From positions 1-20,527 of the IMG/VR virus record IMGVR_UViG_3300044641_001856: DNA of 20,527 nt; one strand, written 5' to 3'. Every line of letters begins with the position of its first letter. Position 1 is the stretch's first letter. Of the stretch, positions 1-7,828 are shown piece by piece. The translations under genes were made by a program, and so were the position numbers. Under the pieces are notes generated by a model that ran no database searches, was not told the origin of the DNA, and saw nothing but the letters and a program-made list of their open reading frames with translations. The DNA comes from a virus.

Positions 1-2853
1 ACCGCAGTTACCGTACCTTCTGATGTTAGCATATATGGTGGTTTAGAAGCCATAGAAGCCCAAGCATATGGTATTGCAGAAGATTCTGGATATTATATTA
101 CAGAGGGTGGACTTAAGTGTAAAAATTCTGGAATTCCTTTAGTTTATGGTGCAAGTGGCGTAACAAGGTTAGAACCAGATACAGATGCTTCACTAATTGT
201 TCCTGGCAAAGGATTTTTAAATCAAAAGGGACAATACAATGACTATACAGTAGAGTTTTGGGCAAGAATAAATGCCAATACTTTAACTCCTAAAAAAATT
301 TTTGGACCAATTGCATCAGAAGATGGTCTATATGTTGAAAGTGGATTTTTAACTTTAGTCATTGGGGATCAATTTGCTTCTCATTTCGTTGGTGAATGGT
401 TTAGACCAATGCTTATTCATATACGTTTAATTAAAAATGCAGCATCTTTGCTTATAAATGGTGAAGAAGTTCTTTCACTATCAATAAATACAGAAAATCT
501 TGTTTTACCAGAAGAACTAGACGCCTATGGAGATAATCAGGACTGGCTAGGATTTTACGCATACGCAGATGTTTATCCATTTGAAATTGATTGTGTTGCT
601 ATATATTCTTATCAGGTTCCAATTACTGTTGCAAAACGCAGGTGGGTTTATGGTCAAGGGGTTGCTTCTCCAGAAAACATTAACTCATCTTATAGTGGAA
701 CAACGGCTTTTATAGACTATCCATTTGCTAACTATACGGCAAATTATAATTATCCAGACTTTGCAAGGTGGGATCAAGGAACTTTTGATAACCTTGCTAC
801 GACTCCAACAAGTTTAAGAACTCCACAATATGTTTTACCAGAAATATTTATTGGAACAAAAACATTACAAGAACTTTATGATGATAATAAATATATACAG
901 GATAACGAGTCTGGTCCAGCAATTAGCGATAAATTCTTATCTTTTAAACCAAACAACACCTGGAACTCAATAAACTCATATATTAATTTCCCTAGATTTA
1001 ATTTATTATCTACCCAAGTAGAAAGTTTTTATGGTGTATTTAGTTCTCATAATCTTGCTTCAGAAGAGATGTTATTTAAACTATATAATCCGCTAACTGG
1101 AGACTATTTTACAATTATAAAAGATGCAGATGAAATTAAATACTCTTTGACTTATAATGGAACAACAGAACTATTATTTACGTCTGACCCAATCACATCA
1201 AATCAACTTTTTGCAGTTGGCTTTAATCTAACGACTCTTGTTAATGAGTTTGGAAATAATGTTCCAGCATTTTTTGGAAATCAAAATGCTCTAAGAATGT
1301 ATGCTTGTGGCGATGAGTCTGGAAATTATACCTTTACAGGAAGACTTTATTCAATTGGAATTTCTACTGCTCAAAACTCTTCAAATATATCTGATAGTTT
1401 TGACGCAGACGGTATAGTAGTAATTGAAGATGGACAATTATTAATTGATCATACTGCAAGTTACACACTTTTACCTTCAGAGGCATATGAAAAATATTTT
1501 CTTGATATTGGAGTTGCAGGATACTGGGAAGACTATCTTCCACTATCATATTTTGGTCAGTTTGTAGAAAATGCTCAAGGCGAAAAGTTTTACGATTTAG
1601 ATTTTTTACAATTTAATATTGGTTATCCAACAACCACATCTTTACTAGAAGATTCAGGATCTTTGGAGATGTATTATGATACAACTGGGGCACAAATAAA
1701 AAGTTATGTCACTTTTCAGTATCTAATTGATGGTGCAAATATTCCAACAGACTTTGAAAACCAAGAAACTCCAAATGAATATAAGATTGTTGATTTATCT
1801 AATTATCCAGATTGGGAAACAACAAGGTTTGAAATATTAAATAATACACTTATTTATCCAGTTAAGGATGTAGACTTTAATAGATTAGCCATTGTATATA
1901 GTCTTGAATTTAATAGCCGTGGTATTTTAAGTAAGCCAATTTTACTAAATAGATTGCAGTTAACATCCCAAGCATTAAATGATAACTCTAACAATCCTAT
2001 TGGAACAAGATTTGGAGTAGACTTAATCCCATATAAAAGAAATGGTGTCTATTATAGTTATAAAACTAAAAATCCATTTAGTATTTATAAAGAAAGCACT
2101 CCATATTTATATTTAACAAAAAATTCTGGCATAGAGGTTCGTGGAGAATTAAATATATTAGAAAATCGTGGCCTATCCTTACCAATTAATAAAGAACTTT
2201 CTACATTTTATAGAGTAAGCGCTATGCAATTATGGGCAAGATATGATCAAAATACCTTCCCCGCAGCAGCAACTGAATTATTTGAAATTAATCACAAAGA
2301 TGGAGCCATTAAGTTTTATATTCAAGCAAATAGTGCAGATGCGAATAGAGGCAAGATTTTTGCTTTAAACGAAAATGGAGTTGAATATAATGGCCTTTCA
2401 TTTTATTTAAATGGTACTCTTGTTCGTGAGCCAGTATTGTCACTTAAAGAGTGGTCGTCAATTGGTATTTCATTTTTGACCCCGCTTTCTTTTAACTCAT
2501 ACCTTGGAAATATTAATATTACAGGCCCAGCATTATTTAATAATATTGCTTATTATCAGGCAAGCAGTTTACAAGAAATTGAAAGTAGTACAAGAAGGCC
2601 TTGGTTTAAAGTATTAACAGACGGAGTTACAACTTTTGATTGGCAGTTCTGGTTTAATAACTTTACTTGGGACGGAATGCTTGTTATTGGCTCTTCACAA
2701 TTTTATGGCATTAATCCATCTGATATTTATAAAACCTACATTGGAACTAATAAGATAATTATTGATGATGGCGAAGGTCTTATCTACCAGCCCGAAAAAT
2801 TGAAGGTATATGCAGAAACAGAATGGTCAACCACTGTTTCAACACCAGTATAA
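1..2853 (+). CDS. LamG/concanavalin-like structural protein, probable tail fibre or adhesin (5' partial)
   Basis: The reading frame is open from the first base to the TAA at 2851-2853 (950 codons), so the true start lies upstream; the first internal ATG, at 409, falls in the middle of a beta-rich domain and is not the start. I see about three concanavalin A/LamG-like segments, each with an F/W-x-A-R or similar strand pattern and a ligand-like NG-x-LV turn. They lie at about residues 10-200 (YTVEFWARINANT, then INGEEVLSLSINT), about 285-480, and about 690-870 (SAMQLWARYDQNTFPAA, then YLNGTLVREPVLS). The C-terminus ends in a short conserved-looking tail (PSDIYKTYIGTNKIIIDDGE). No signal peptide or membrane segment is visible. 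Such LamG arrays in phages usually belong to baseplate or fibre proteins that contact host glycans; that role is inferred from fold alone. Arginine is mostly AGA. The next gene starts about 18 bases after the stop. Confidence 0.72.
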   Translation, partial: TAVTVPSDVSIYGGLEAIEAQAYGIAEDSGYYITEGGLKCKNSGIPLVYGASGVTRLEPDTDASLIVPGKGFLNQKGQYNDYTVEFWARINANTLTPKKIFGPIASEDGLYVESGFLTLVIGDQFASHFVGEWFRPMLIHIRLIKNAASLLINGEEVLSLSINTENLVLPEELDAYGDNQDWLGFYAYADVYPFEIDCVAIYSYQVPITVAKRRWVYGQGVASPENINSSYSGTTAFIDYPFANYTANYNYPDFARWDQGTFDNLATTPTSLRTPQYVLPEIFIGTKTLQELYDDNKYIQDNESGPAISDKFLSFKPNNTWNSINSYINFPRFNLLSTQVESFYGVFSSHNLASEEMLFKLYNPLTGDYFTIIKDADEIKYSLTYNGTTELLFTSDPITSNQLFAVGFNLTTLVNEFGNNVPAFFGNQNALRMYACGDESGNYTFTGRLYSIGISTAQNSSNISDSFDADGIVVIEDGQLLIDHTASYTLLPSEAYEKYFLDIGVAGYWEDYLPLSYFGQFVENAQGEKFYDLDFLQFNIGYPTTTSLLEDSGSLEMYYDTTGAQIKSYVTFQYLIDGANIPTDFENQETPNEYKIVDLSNYPDWETTRFEILNNTLIYPVKDVDFNRLAIVYSLEFNSRGILSKPILLNRLQLTSQALNDNSNNPIGTRFGVDLIPYKRNGVYYSYKTKNPFSIYKESTPYLYLTKNSGIEVRGELNILENRGLSLPINKELSTFYRVSAMQLWARYDQNTFPAAATELFEINHKDGAIKFYIQANSADANRGKIFALNENGVEYNGLSFYLNGTLVREPVLSLKEWSSIGISFLTPLSFNSYLGNINITGPALFNNIAYYQASSLQEIESSTRRPWFKVLTDGVTTFDWQFWFNNFTWDGMLVIGSSQFYGINPSDIYKTYIGTNKIIIDDGEGLIYQPEKLKVYAETEWSTTVSTPV

Positions 2854-2855
2854 TC

Positions 2856-2864
2856 TGCTATACT
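2856..2864 (+). promoter_or_regulatory. Extended -10 promoter candidate P1 (TGCTATACT)
   Basis: TGC followed by TATACT lies just after the stop of the LamG gene. The -10 hexamer ends 7 bases before the ATG at 2872, the spacing expected if transcription starts at or next to that ATG, and there is no Shine-Dalgarno sequence in between. A second TATAAT overlaps the stop codon at 2849-2854. No convincing -35 box is seen. Confidence 0.45.
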
Positions 2865-2871
2865 TATGGTT

Positions 2872-3270
2872 ATGGAATCATTAATAAATCCAAAAACTGG
2901 TAAACCTTATGTACAAAATGTGCGTCGTAAAGTAATAGATAAGCACTATGACTGGGGTTTATACGTATATAAGAAGTCAAATGGTAAGTGGTTTTCAGAT
3001 GAAACTGGCTCAGTTTTAAACATTCCGTCAGATCGTGGAGACATTTCAAAGATTTCTGAATTAAAAAAAATGGCTATTCATTATGGTGATGATGGTTTGG
3101 GCGAGGCTGTTTTTGTTCCTGGATTAACCAGAGTTAGTGAAGAAGAGTACTCTGAACAAAAAGAAAGATTAAAAGAAGGTTTGATTCCTTCAATGAACGA
3201 CTTGGGCGCTTGGCATGCTGCTCAGCAAACATTAAATACACATGGAAGAGATGTATACGAAAATGGCTGA
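2872..3270 (+). CDS. Conserved-looking protein of unknown function upstream of portal
   Basis: I do not recognise a named domain. The 132-residue product (134 if the ATG at 2866 is used) opens with MESLINPKTGKPYVQNV. It then has an aromatic segment (HYDWGLYVYKKSNGKWF, about residues 23-40), a motif with DRGDISKISELKK (about 55-67), and a charged C-terminal helix rich in E/K that continues into LGAWHAAQQTL. There is no signal peptide or membrane span. I chose ATG 2872 because it sits 7 bases after the P1 -10 element and neither ATG has a Shine-Dalgarno sequence, so a leaderless start fits best. Its 3' end overlaps the portal start by 8 bases (ATGGCTGA), which suggests translational coupling and a role in the head or packaging module. 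It could be a portal-associated or minor virion protein; this is inference from position only. Confidence 0.7.
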   Translation: MESLINPKTGKPYVQNVRRKVIDKHYDWGLYVYKKSNGKWFSDETGSVLNIPSDRGDISKISELKKMAIHYGDDGLGEAVFVPGLTRVSEEEYSEQKERLKEGLIPSMNDLGAWHAAQQTLNTHGRDVYENG

Positions 3271-4867
3271 TGAAGAATATGTTCGTGTAGGACTTAACAC
3301 ACAAGAACGTGATGAAAATATTTTTAAATCTCAAGATCCTTTTAATAAGTCTTGGGATCAACTAAAAGATTATTTTGGTCTTGATCAAAACTTTCGTCGT
3401 AGAACAAACCGTAATATAACAAAGGCTACAGGTTTAGAAACAAATCAAGCATATTTAGATGCTGCTAATACAACTCCATCAGGGGTGGATGCAGGATCAA
3501 AGGCTATCAATCCTGGCACGGTATATAGAAATGGCTATGGACTATTTGATGTAATTACACCACCATATAACATGTATGAACTAGCAAACTTCTATGACAC
3601 ATCATTTGCTAACCATGCTGCTATTGATGCTAAGGTAGAAAACGTAGTTGGGCTTGGTTACCGCTTTGATGTAACAGATAGAACAATGTTAAGGTTTGAA
3701 ACAAGTGAAGATCAAGAAGCCGTTGGTCGTGCTCGTCGTCGCATTGAGAGAGCAAAGATTGAATTACGTGATTGGCTAGAAAACCTTAATGATGACGATA
3801 GTTTTACAAAAACAATGGAAAAGGTTTATACAGATCTTCAAGCAACAGGCAATGGCTTTATTGAAATAGGTAGAACTGTGTCTGGAGATATTGGATATGT
3901 TGGTCATATTCCAGCAACTACGGTTCGTGTTCGTCGTCTTCGTGATGGATTTGTTCAAATTATTGGTCAAAAATTAGTTTACTTTAGAAATTTTGGGGCT
4001 AAAAATCCAAACCCAATTGGAACTGATCCAAGACCAAATGAGATTATTCATCTTAAAGAATACTCACCTTTAAACACTTTTTATGGAATTCCAGATATTA
4101 TTGCTGCAATGCCCTCTCTTATCGGAGATCAACTTGCCTCACAATATAATATTGACTACTTTGAAAATAAGGCTGTTCCAAGATACGTAGTTACCCTAAA
4201 AGGTGCAAAATTATCAGGAGATGCTGAAGATAAGATGTTTAGGTTTTTACAGACTGGGCTTAAGGCTCAGTCTCATAGAACTCTTTATATCCCACTTCCT
4301 GGCGATACAGACTCAAACAAAGTTGAGTTTAAGATGGAACCAATTGAAAATGGGATACAAGATGGCTCTTTTAAAGAATATCGCAAGCAAAATCGTGATG
4401 ATATTTTAATTGCACATCAAGTTCCTATGTCTAAACTTGGAGGAGCAGATTCTGGAGGTATTGCAGCAGCATTATCACAAGATCGTACCTTTAAAGAACA
4501 GGTGTCTCGTCCAGCCCAAAGACATCTTGAAAAGATTGTAAATAAGATTATTCGTGAAAAAACAGATATTCTTGAACTTAAATTTAATGAATTAACTCTT
4601 ACAGACGAAATTGCTCAATCTCAGATTCTTGAGCGTTATGTAAAAACACAAGTAATGACGCCAAATGAGGCTCGTGAAAAGTTAGATTTGCCACAAAGAG
4701 CAGATGGTGACGATCCATTTGTTATGTCTCCAAGACAAGCAACAGATGCTAGAGCAAATTTGGCAGGGACTCGTCAAAGAGATTCAGAAAGACAAAATAA
4801 TAACTCCGATTCAACTACAACAGTATCTGGACGTAATGCACAAGGTGAGGGTAGAGCGTCTCAATAG
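3263..4867 (+). CDS. Portal protein (PBSX/HK97-type phage portal)
   Basis: This is the dodecameric ring at the capsid vertex through which DNA is packaged and to which the neck attaches. The recognisable core includes ATGNGFIEIGRTVSGDIGYV (about residues 193-212) followed by HIPATTVRVRRL, then NEIIHLKEYSPL (about 259), the YFENKAVPRYVVTL segment (about 299), and NGIQDGSFKEYRKQNRDDIL with AHQVPMSKLGG (about 362-394), as in portal_PBSX family proteins. Length (534 residues from this start) is normal. Three in-frame ATGs exist at 3242, 3251 and 3263. I prefer 3263 because GGAAGAG at 3244-3250 lies upstream of it and the overlap with the preceding gene shrinks to 8 bases; the longest form would be 541 residues. 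The C-terminal 50 residues are polar and low-complexity (SERQNNNSDSTTT), probably flexible. The terminase gene is not adjacent, unlike in many phages. Confidence 0.93.
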   Translation: MADEEYVRVGLNTQERDENIFKSQDPFNKSWDQLKDYFGLDQNFRRRTNRNITKATGLETNQAYLDAANTTPSGVDAGSKAINPGTVYRNGYGLFDVITPPYNMYELANFYDTSFANHAAIDAKVENVVGLGYRFDVTDRTMLRFETSEDQEAVGRARRRIERAKIELRDWLENLNDDDSFTKTMEKVYTDLQATGNGFIEIGRTVSGDIGYVGHIPATTVRVRRLRDGFVQIIGQKLVYFRNFGAKNPNPIGTDPRPNEIIHLKEYSPLNTFYGIPDIIAAMPSLIGDQLASQYNIDYFENKAVPRYVVTLKGAKLSGDAEDKMFRFLQTGLKAQSHRTLYIPLPGDTDSNKVEFKMEPIENGIQDGSFKEYRKQNRDDILIAHQVPMSKLGGADSGGIAAALSQDRTFKEQVSRPAQRHLEKIVNKIIREKTDILELKFNELTLTDEIAQSQILERYVKTQVMTPNEAREKLDLPQRADGDDPFVMSPRQATDARANLAGTRQRDSERQNNNSDSTTTVSGRNAQGEGRASQ

Positions 4868-4889
4868 TTGAGAAATTGTTATAAAGCAA

Positions 4890-4898
4890 TGCTATAAT
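4890..4898 (+). promoter_or_regulatory. Extended -10 promoter candidate P2 (TGCTATAAT)
   Basis: This is a perfect TGN-TATAAT in the 40-base gap between portal and protease. A TTGAGA at 4868-4873 could act as a -35 box, but its 19-base spacer is long. The hexamer ends 9 bases before ATG 4908 and there is no Shine-Dalgarno sequence, so a leaderless or nearly leaderless message is likely. An 11-base palindrome, ATAACAGTTAT (4899-4909), follows directly and covers the presumed start site. Confidence 0.6.
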
Positions 4899-4907
4899 AT
4901 AACAGTT

Positions 4908-6215
4908 ATGTTAACAAACAAGGCTCATTGGGTAACTGAAGGTGACAATGTTCGCCTATCAATGCCTATCGGTAAAATAGACGTTGAACGCCGTATGGTG
5001 TCAGGTTTTGCAACGCTTGATAACGTTGATCGTCAAAACGATATCGTAACCACAGAGTCTAGTATAGAGGCATTTAAAAATTTCCGTGGCAATCTTCGTG
5101 AGATGCACCAGCCTTCAGCAGTAGGAAAGATTGTTTCTTTTAAAGAAGATAAGTATTTTGATCCAAATGATAAAAAGTTTTATAGTGGAGTCTATATCTC
5201 TGCATATGTTTCTAAAGGTGCACAAGATGCATGGGAAAAGGTTTTAGATGGAACATACACTGGTTTTTCAATTGGTGGAAACATTAAACAATGGGATGAT
5301 GCTTATGATGAAAAAATGGATAAAACTGTCCGTGTAATTAAAAATTATGAACTGCATGAATTATCTTTAGTTGATAATCCAGCAAATCAGTTTGCAAATA
5401 TTGTATCTATTGAAAAAGTAAATGGTCAAAATGTTGTTGGTGGATATTTATCAAAAGCAGAAATTGAAAATGTATTTTGGGATGCAGAAAGTGGTATCGT
5501 AACACTATCTGATTCAGAATCAGCAATAAGCCCAGTTAATGGCAATAAAATGCAAAACATAGGTTTCGTAGAAAAAAGTGATAAGAGTAATGTAGAAATG
5601 ATAAAATTCTTAGTTGATAGTGCTAAAGGCATTAGTACAATTAAGATTACTAAGGAGGTAAATCCAATGACAGAATCAACAGAAACAGCAGTAGACGCTG
5701 TAGTTGAAAATGCAGAGGTTGCTCCAGAGGCACAACCAGCAGAAGTTGTAGAAACTCCTGCAGTTGCTGAAGAAGTTGCCGTTGCTGAAGTAGCACCAGC
5801 AACCGAAGCAGTTGACGGTGGTGCAGACTCTCCTGTTGCAGAAGCAGCAGTAGAAGTAGAGAAAGTGCAAACTGCAGTGGTTGATCCAGTTGCAGAAGTT
5901 AAGGAAGAAGTTGCTAAGGCAGTTTCAGAAATTAATACTTCTCTTACTAATGCCTTTGGCGATCTTGCTGCAACTATTAAGACTCTAAATGAGCAGGTAG
6001 CAGCAGTAACAAAGTCTCTTGATGCAGTGACAACAGATGTTAACAATATCAAGGGTAACTTTAATGAGTTTGGCAAGCGAGTAGATCTTGTAGAAAAAGA
6101 CACCGCTTTCCGCAAGTCTGGCGATCTAGGCGAGATCGTGCAGGAATCACCACAAGTGGTTCAAAAATCCCTATGGGGCGGTCGTTTCCTCACATCAACC
6201 GACCTATTTAACTAA
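4908..6215 (+). CDS. Prohead protease fused to capsid scaffold (XkdF/S78-like)
   Basis: This protein is expected to help assemble the procapsid and then cleave the scaffold and capsid N-termini. Residues about 10-175 look like a phage prohead serine protease of the S78/XkdF kind: GFATLDNVDRQNDIV (33-47), a candidate catalytic His67 in REMHQ, Ser121 in TGFSIGG, and ELHELSLVDNPAN (148-160) typical of the family. About residues 175-250 form a connecting region. From about 254 on the chain is Ala/Glu/Val/Pro-rich (to about 335), then predicted coiled coil (KEEVAKAVSEINTSL through LNEQVAAVTKSLDAV), as in scaffolds. The start at 4908 has no Shine-Dalgarno sequence but lies just downstream of a TGCTATAAT element. 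A strong internal ribosome-binding site and in-frame ATG at codon 254 suggest a separate scaffold product. The capsid gene follows 29 bases after the stop. Confidence 0.88.
   Translation: MLTNKAHWVTEGDNVRLSMPIGKIDVERRMVSGFATLDNVDRQNDIVTTESSIEAFKNFRGNLREMHQPSAVGKIVSFKEDKYFDPNDKKFYSGVYISAYVSKGAQDAWEKVLDGTYTGFSIGGNIKQWDDAYDEKMDKTVRVIKNYELHELSLVDNPANQFANIVSIEKVNGQNVVGGYLSKAEIENVFWDAESGIVTLSDSESAISPVNGNKMQNIGFVEKSDKSNVEMIKFLVDSAKGISTIKITKEVNPMTESTETAVDAVVENAEVAPEAQPAEVVETPAVAEEVAVAEVAPATEAVDGGADSPVAEAAVEVEKVQTAVVDPVAEVKEEVAKAVSEINTSLTNAFGDLAATIKTLNEQVAAVTKSLDAVTTDVNNIKGNFNEFGKRVDLVEKDTAFRKSGDLGEIVQESPQVVQKSLWGGRFLTSTDLFN
5652..5658 (+). promoter_or_regulatory. Internal Shine-Dalgarno site (AAGGAGG) inside the protease gene
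   Basis: AAGGAGG lies within the protease reading frame with an 8-base spacer to the in-frame ATG at 5667. It is one of the best ribosome-binding sites in the window, while the protease's own start has none. This favours abundant independent translation of the C-terminal scaffold. Confidence 0.75.
5667..6215 (+). CDS. Nested in-frame capsid scaffold protein (internal start)
   Basis: Initiation at ATG 5667, in the same frame as the protease (codon 254), would give a 182-residue protein beginning MTESTETAVDAVVENAE. It contains only the acidic Ala/Glu/Val/Pro-rich stretch, the coiled-coil segment (about residues 85-150 of this product) and a basic/aromatic tail (VVQKSLWGGRF). That composition matches phage scaffolds, and the arrangement mirrors lambda C/Nu3 and similar genes where the scaffold is translated from within the protease gene. 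What is seen: the frame, the ATG and the AAGGAGG with 8-base spacing. What is inferred: that the product is made in excess over the full-length protease and later degraded by it. The C-terminal residues are candidates for capsid binding. Confidence 0.7.
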   Translation: MTESTETAVDAVVENAEVAPEAQPAEVVETPAVAEEVAVAEVAPATEAVDGGADSPVAEAAVEVEKVQTAVVDPVAEVKEEVAKAVSEINTSLTNAFGDLAATIKTLNEQVAAVTKSLDAVTTDVNNIKGNFNEFGKRVDLVEKDTAFRKSGDLGEIVQESPQVVQKSLWGGRFLTSTDLFN

Positions 6216-6244
6216 GGTAATATATCACTAGGAGGTGAAAAATA

Positions 6245-7390
6245 ATGTCGGAACAAAACACAAATCTAGAAAAGAACTATCCAGGATCAGGTGACGGTGC
6301 TGAAATCAACTCAGCAGGCTCATTAGTATCTGGTGGTGTTGGAGGTGCAACAGGTCTGAACGCTGCAGCGCAATCTGTAGGATCAGAACTTGGTAACACA
6401 GCAACAGCAGGCTTTGGTGTAACAACTGGAGACAATGCTGTAAATCCAACAGGAGCCGCTGGTGGTATCCTAAATCCTGAACAAGCACGTCGTTTTATTG
6501 ACTACGTCTGGGATGCAACAGTTCTCGCTAAAGATGGCCGTAGAATTACCATGAGAGCAAACACCATGGAAATTGAGAAGGTCAACGTTGGAGAGCGTGT
6601 TATCCGTGCAGCAGCACAGGGTAGCCCAAACTACACCAACACTGGCGCTACTTTTACTAAAGTAGAACTTACAACCAAGAAGATTCGTCTTGATTGGGAA
6701 GTAAGCACAGAGTCACTAGAAGACAATATTGAAGGCGGTGCATTAGAAGATCGTTTAGTACGATTAATGACTAACGCATTCGGTAACGATATTGAAGACC
6801 TTGCCATTAATGGCGATGGTGCAACTGGAGACTTCTTGTCTATTATGTCAGGCTTCGTAAAGCAAACTCGTGGAACAGTAGGAAATGCTGCTCACGAATA
6901 TGCTGCAACAGTCTCAGACAACAACTACACAACTTCAGTAATGCAAGGCTTGCTATTAGCAATGCCTCGTAAGTACCGTGCACTTAAGAGCAATCTTAAG
7001 TTCTACGCAGGTACTGATGCATTCGCTGGAATCGTTCGTAACAACGGTACACTTGCAGATGCAATTTCAGCAGCGTTCTCAGATCGCACTGGTAGCACTC
7101 AGGCAAACCGTCAAGCATACCTAGACGGTGGCGCACAAACATTCGGAGAAGCACGTACAACTCGTGTTCTTGGAGTAGACGTTCTAGAGGTTCCTTACTA
7201 TCCTGCAGGCTATGTTGATTTAACATTCCCTCAGAACCGTGTATGGGGCTTCCAGAGAGACATCACTGTAAACCGTGAATACAAGCCAAAGAAGGACACT
7301 GTAGAATATACAGTATTCGTACGTTTTGGTATTCAATGGGAAGAACTAGATGCAGTTGCTTATGTTGACTCAGACAGCGCTGATTCATAA
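6245..7390 (+). CDS. Major capsid protein (HK97 fold)
   Basis: The main shell protein, 381 residues. The body starts near residue 77 with NPEQARRFIDYVWDATVL. It continues through RRITMRANTMEIEKVNVG (99-116), ATFTKVELTTKKIRLDWEVS (135-154), STESLEDNIEGGALEDRLV (154-172) and FGNDIEDLAINGDG (179-192), a pattern of HK97-type capsids with an N-arm, spine helix and P-domain. The first 75 residues are Gly/Ala/Ser-rich and look disordered; they may be a delta-like region trimmed by the prohead protease. AGGAGGTGA at 6230-6238 gives a near-ideal Shine-Dalgarno site 6 bases from the ATG. Arginine codons are almost all CGT and many Asn/Phe codons end in C, unlike the AGA/AAT-rich tape measure, consistent with selection for high expression. 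It is followed by a 7-bp hairpin and an intrinsic terminator, so it ends a transcription unit. No separate decoration gene follows. Confidence 0.93.
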   Translation: MSEQNTNLEKNYPGSGDGAEINSAGSLVSGGVGGATGLNAAAQSVGSELGNTATAGFGVTTGDNAVNPTGAAGGILNPEQARRFIDYVWDATVLAKDGRRITMRANTMEIEKVNVGERVIRAAAQGSPNYTNTGATFTKVELTTKKIRLDWEVSTESLEDNIEGGALEDRLVRLMTNAFGNDIEDLAINGDGATGDFLSIMSGFVKQTRGTVGNAAHEYAATVSDNNYTTSVMQGLLLAMPRKYRALKSNLKFYAGTDAFAGIVRNNGTLADAISAAFSDRTGSTQANRQAYLDGGAQTFGEARTTRVLGVDVLEVPYYPAGYVDLTFPQNRVWGFQRDITVNREYKPKKDTVEYTVFVRFGIQWEELDAVAYVDSDSADS

Positions 7391-7408
7391 TATCTAATTC
7401 TTTAGATA
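7391..7408 (+). other. Hairpin immediately after the capsid stop codon
   Basis: TATCTAA, TTCT loop, TTAGATA form a perfect 7-bp stem starting one base after the TAA. It is too AT-rich to be a terminator by itself and lies 6 bases before one. A near-twin occurs after the tail tube gene (11234-11251). Confidence 0.6.
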
Positions 7409-7414
7409 CAAAAG

Positions 7415-7451
7415 GGAGGGCAGAATAAAAAACTGCCCTCCTTTATTTCTT
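7415..7451 (+). terminator. Intrinsic terminator after the capsid gene
   Basis: GGAGGGCAG (7415-7423) pairs with CTGCCCTCC (7433-7441), a perfect 9-bp GC-rich stem with a 9-base A-rich loop, followed by TTTATTTCTT. Flanking AAA/TTT can extend the stem with one bulged G. It ends the head transcription unit; the next promoter follows at once. Confidence 0.88.
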
Positions 7452-7455
7452 ATAA

Positions 7456-7464
7456 TGGTATAAT
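7456..7464 (+). promoter_or_regulatory. Extended -10 promoter candidate P3 (TGGTATAAT)
   Basis: TGG-TATAAT lies directly downstream of the capsid terminator; a second TATAAT is at 7451-7456. The hexamer ends 25 bases before ATG 7490, leaving room for a short leader with AGGAGA (7478-7483). No clear -35 box. The terminator-promoter pair implies a new transcription unit for the neck genes. Confidence 0.6.
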
Positions 7465-7489
7465 TACAAAAGAACATAGGAGATAAAAT

Positions 7490-7828
7490 ATGAGTATTAC
7501 AATGGAAGAATTATCAAAAAAGACAGTTATGGCATTAAAGGCTTACGCTAAAAAAAATAACATAGAATTATTTGATTCAAACACTAAACTTGAAATATTA
7601 GAGATTCTTGCTAGTTGGATGCCGTCTGAAGAACAAAAAGAAGAAATAAAAGAAGTAAAACAAAAAGTAGCAATTTATTCACAAAAAAATTTACATATGG
7701 ATAATCTTAAACCAATTTCAGTGGGGTACAACATAGTAACTAAGGAGGCATCCGAAAAGTGGCTTAATCATAAGGCGGTGCGAGTAGCATCACCTGAAGA
7801 GATGGCTTCATATTACGGTAAGTCATAA
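7490..7828 (+). CDS. Small post-capsid protein with SAP/Rho-N-like N-terminus
   Basis: A 112-residue protein. Its first 45 residues (LSKKTVMALKAYAKKNNIEL, then NTKLEILEILASW) follow the helix-extended loop-helix pattern of SAP, HeH/LEM and Rho-N folds, small modules that often bind nucleic acid. The middle is a charged helix (EEQKEEIKEVKQK) and the last 40 residues include VGYNIVTKEASEKWLNHKAV. Proteins with such a module are common just after the capsid gene in phages, where they may be head-completion or minor head proteins; the exact role here is unknown. AGGAGA 6 bases upstream supports the start. Its stop overlaps the next start (TAATG), so the two are probably translationally coupled. 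Confidence 0.75.
   Translation: MSITMEELSKKTVMALKAYAKKNNIELFDSNTKLEILEILASWMPSEEQKEEIKEVKQKVAIYSQKNLHMDNLKPISVGYNIVTKEASEKWLNHKAVRVASPEEMASYYGKS

Noticed and set aside
409-411. ATG as start of the LamG gene
   Set aside because: The frame stays open from base 1 with convincing beta-domain sequence before this ATG and no ribosome-binding site, so the gene is 5' truncated by the window.
5680-5890. Possible repeat array in the scaffold region
   Set aside because: The GCAGAAGTT-like units are irregular and reflect an Ala/Glu/Val/Pro-rich linker, not a DNA repeat or CRISPR.
5426-6115. 229-codon open frame on the minus strand
   Set aside because: It is antisense to the protease/scaffold gene and its Ser/Thr/Ala-rich content simply mirrors the repetitive GCA/GTT/GAA codons of the scaffold linker. 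No ribosome-binding site or promoter was seen.
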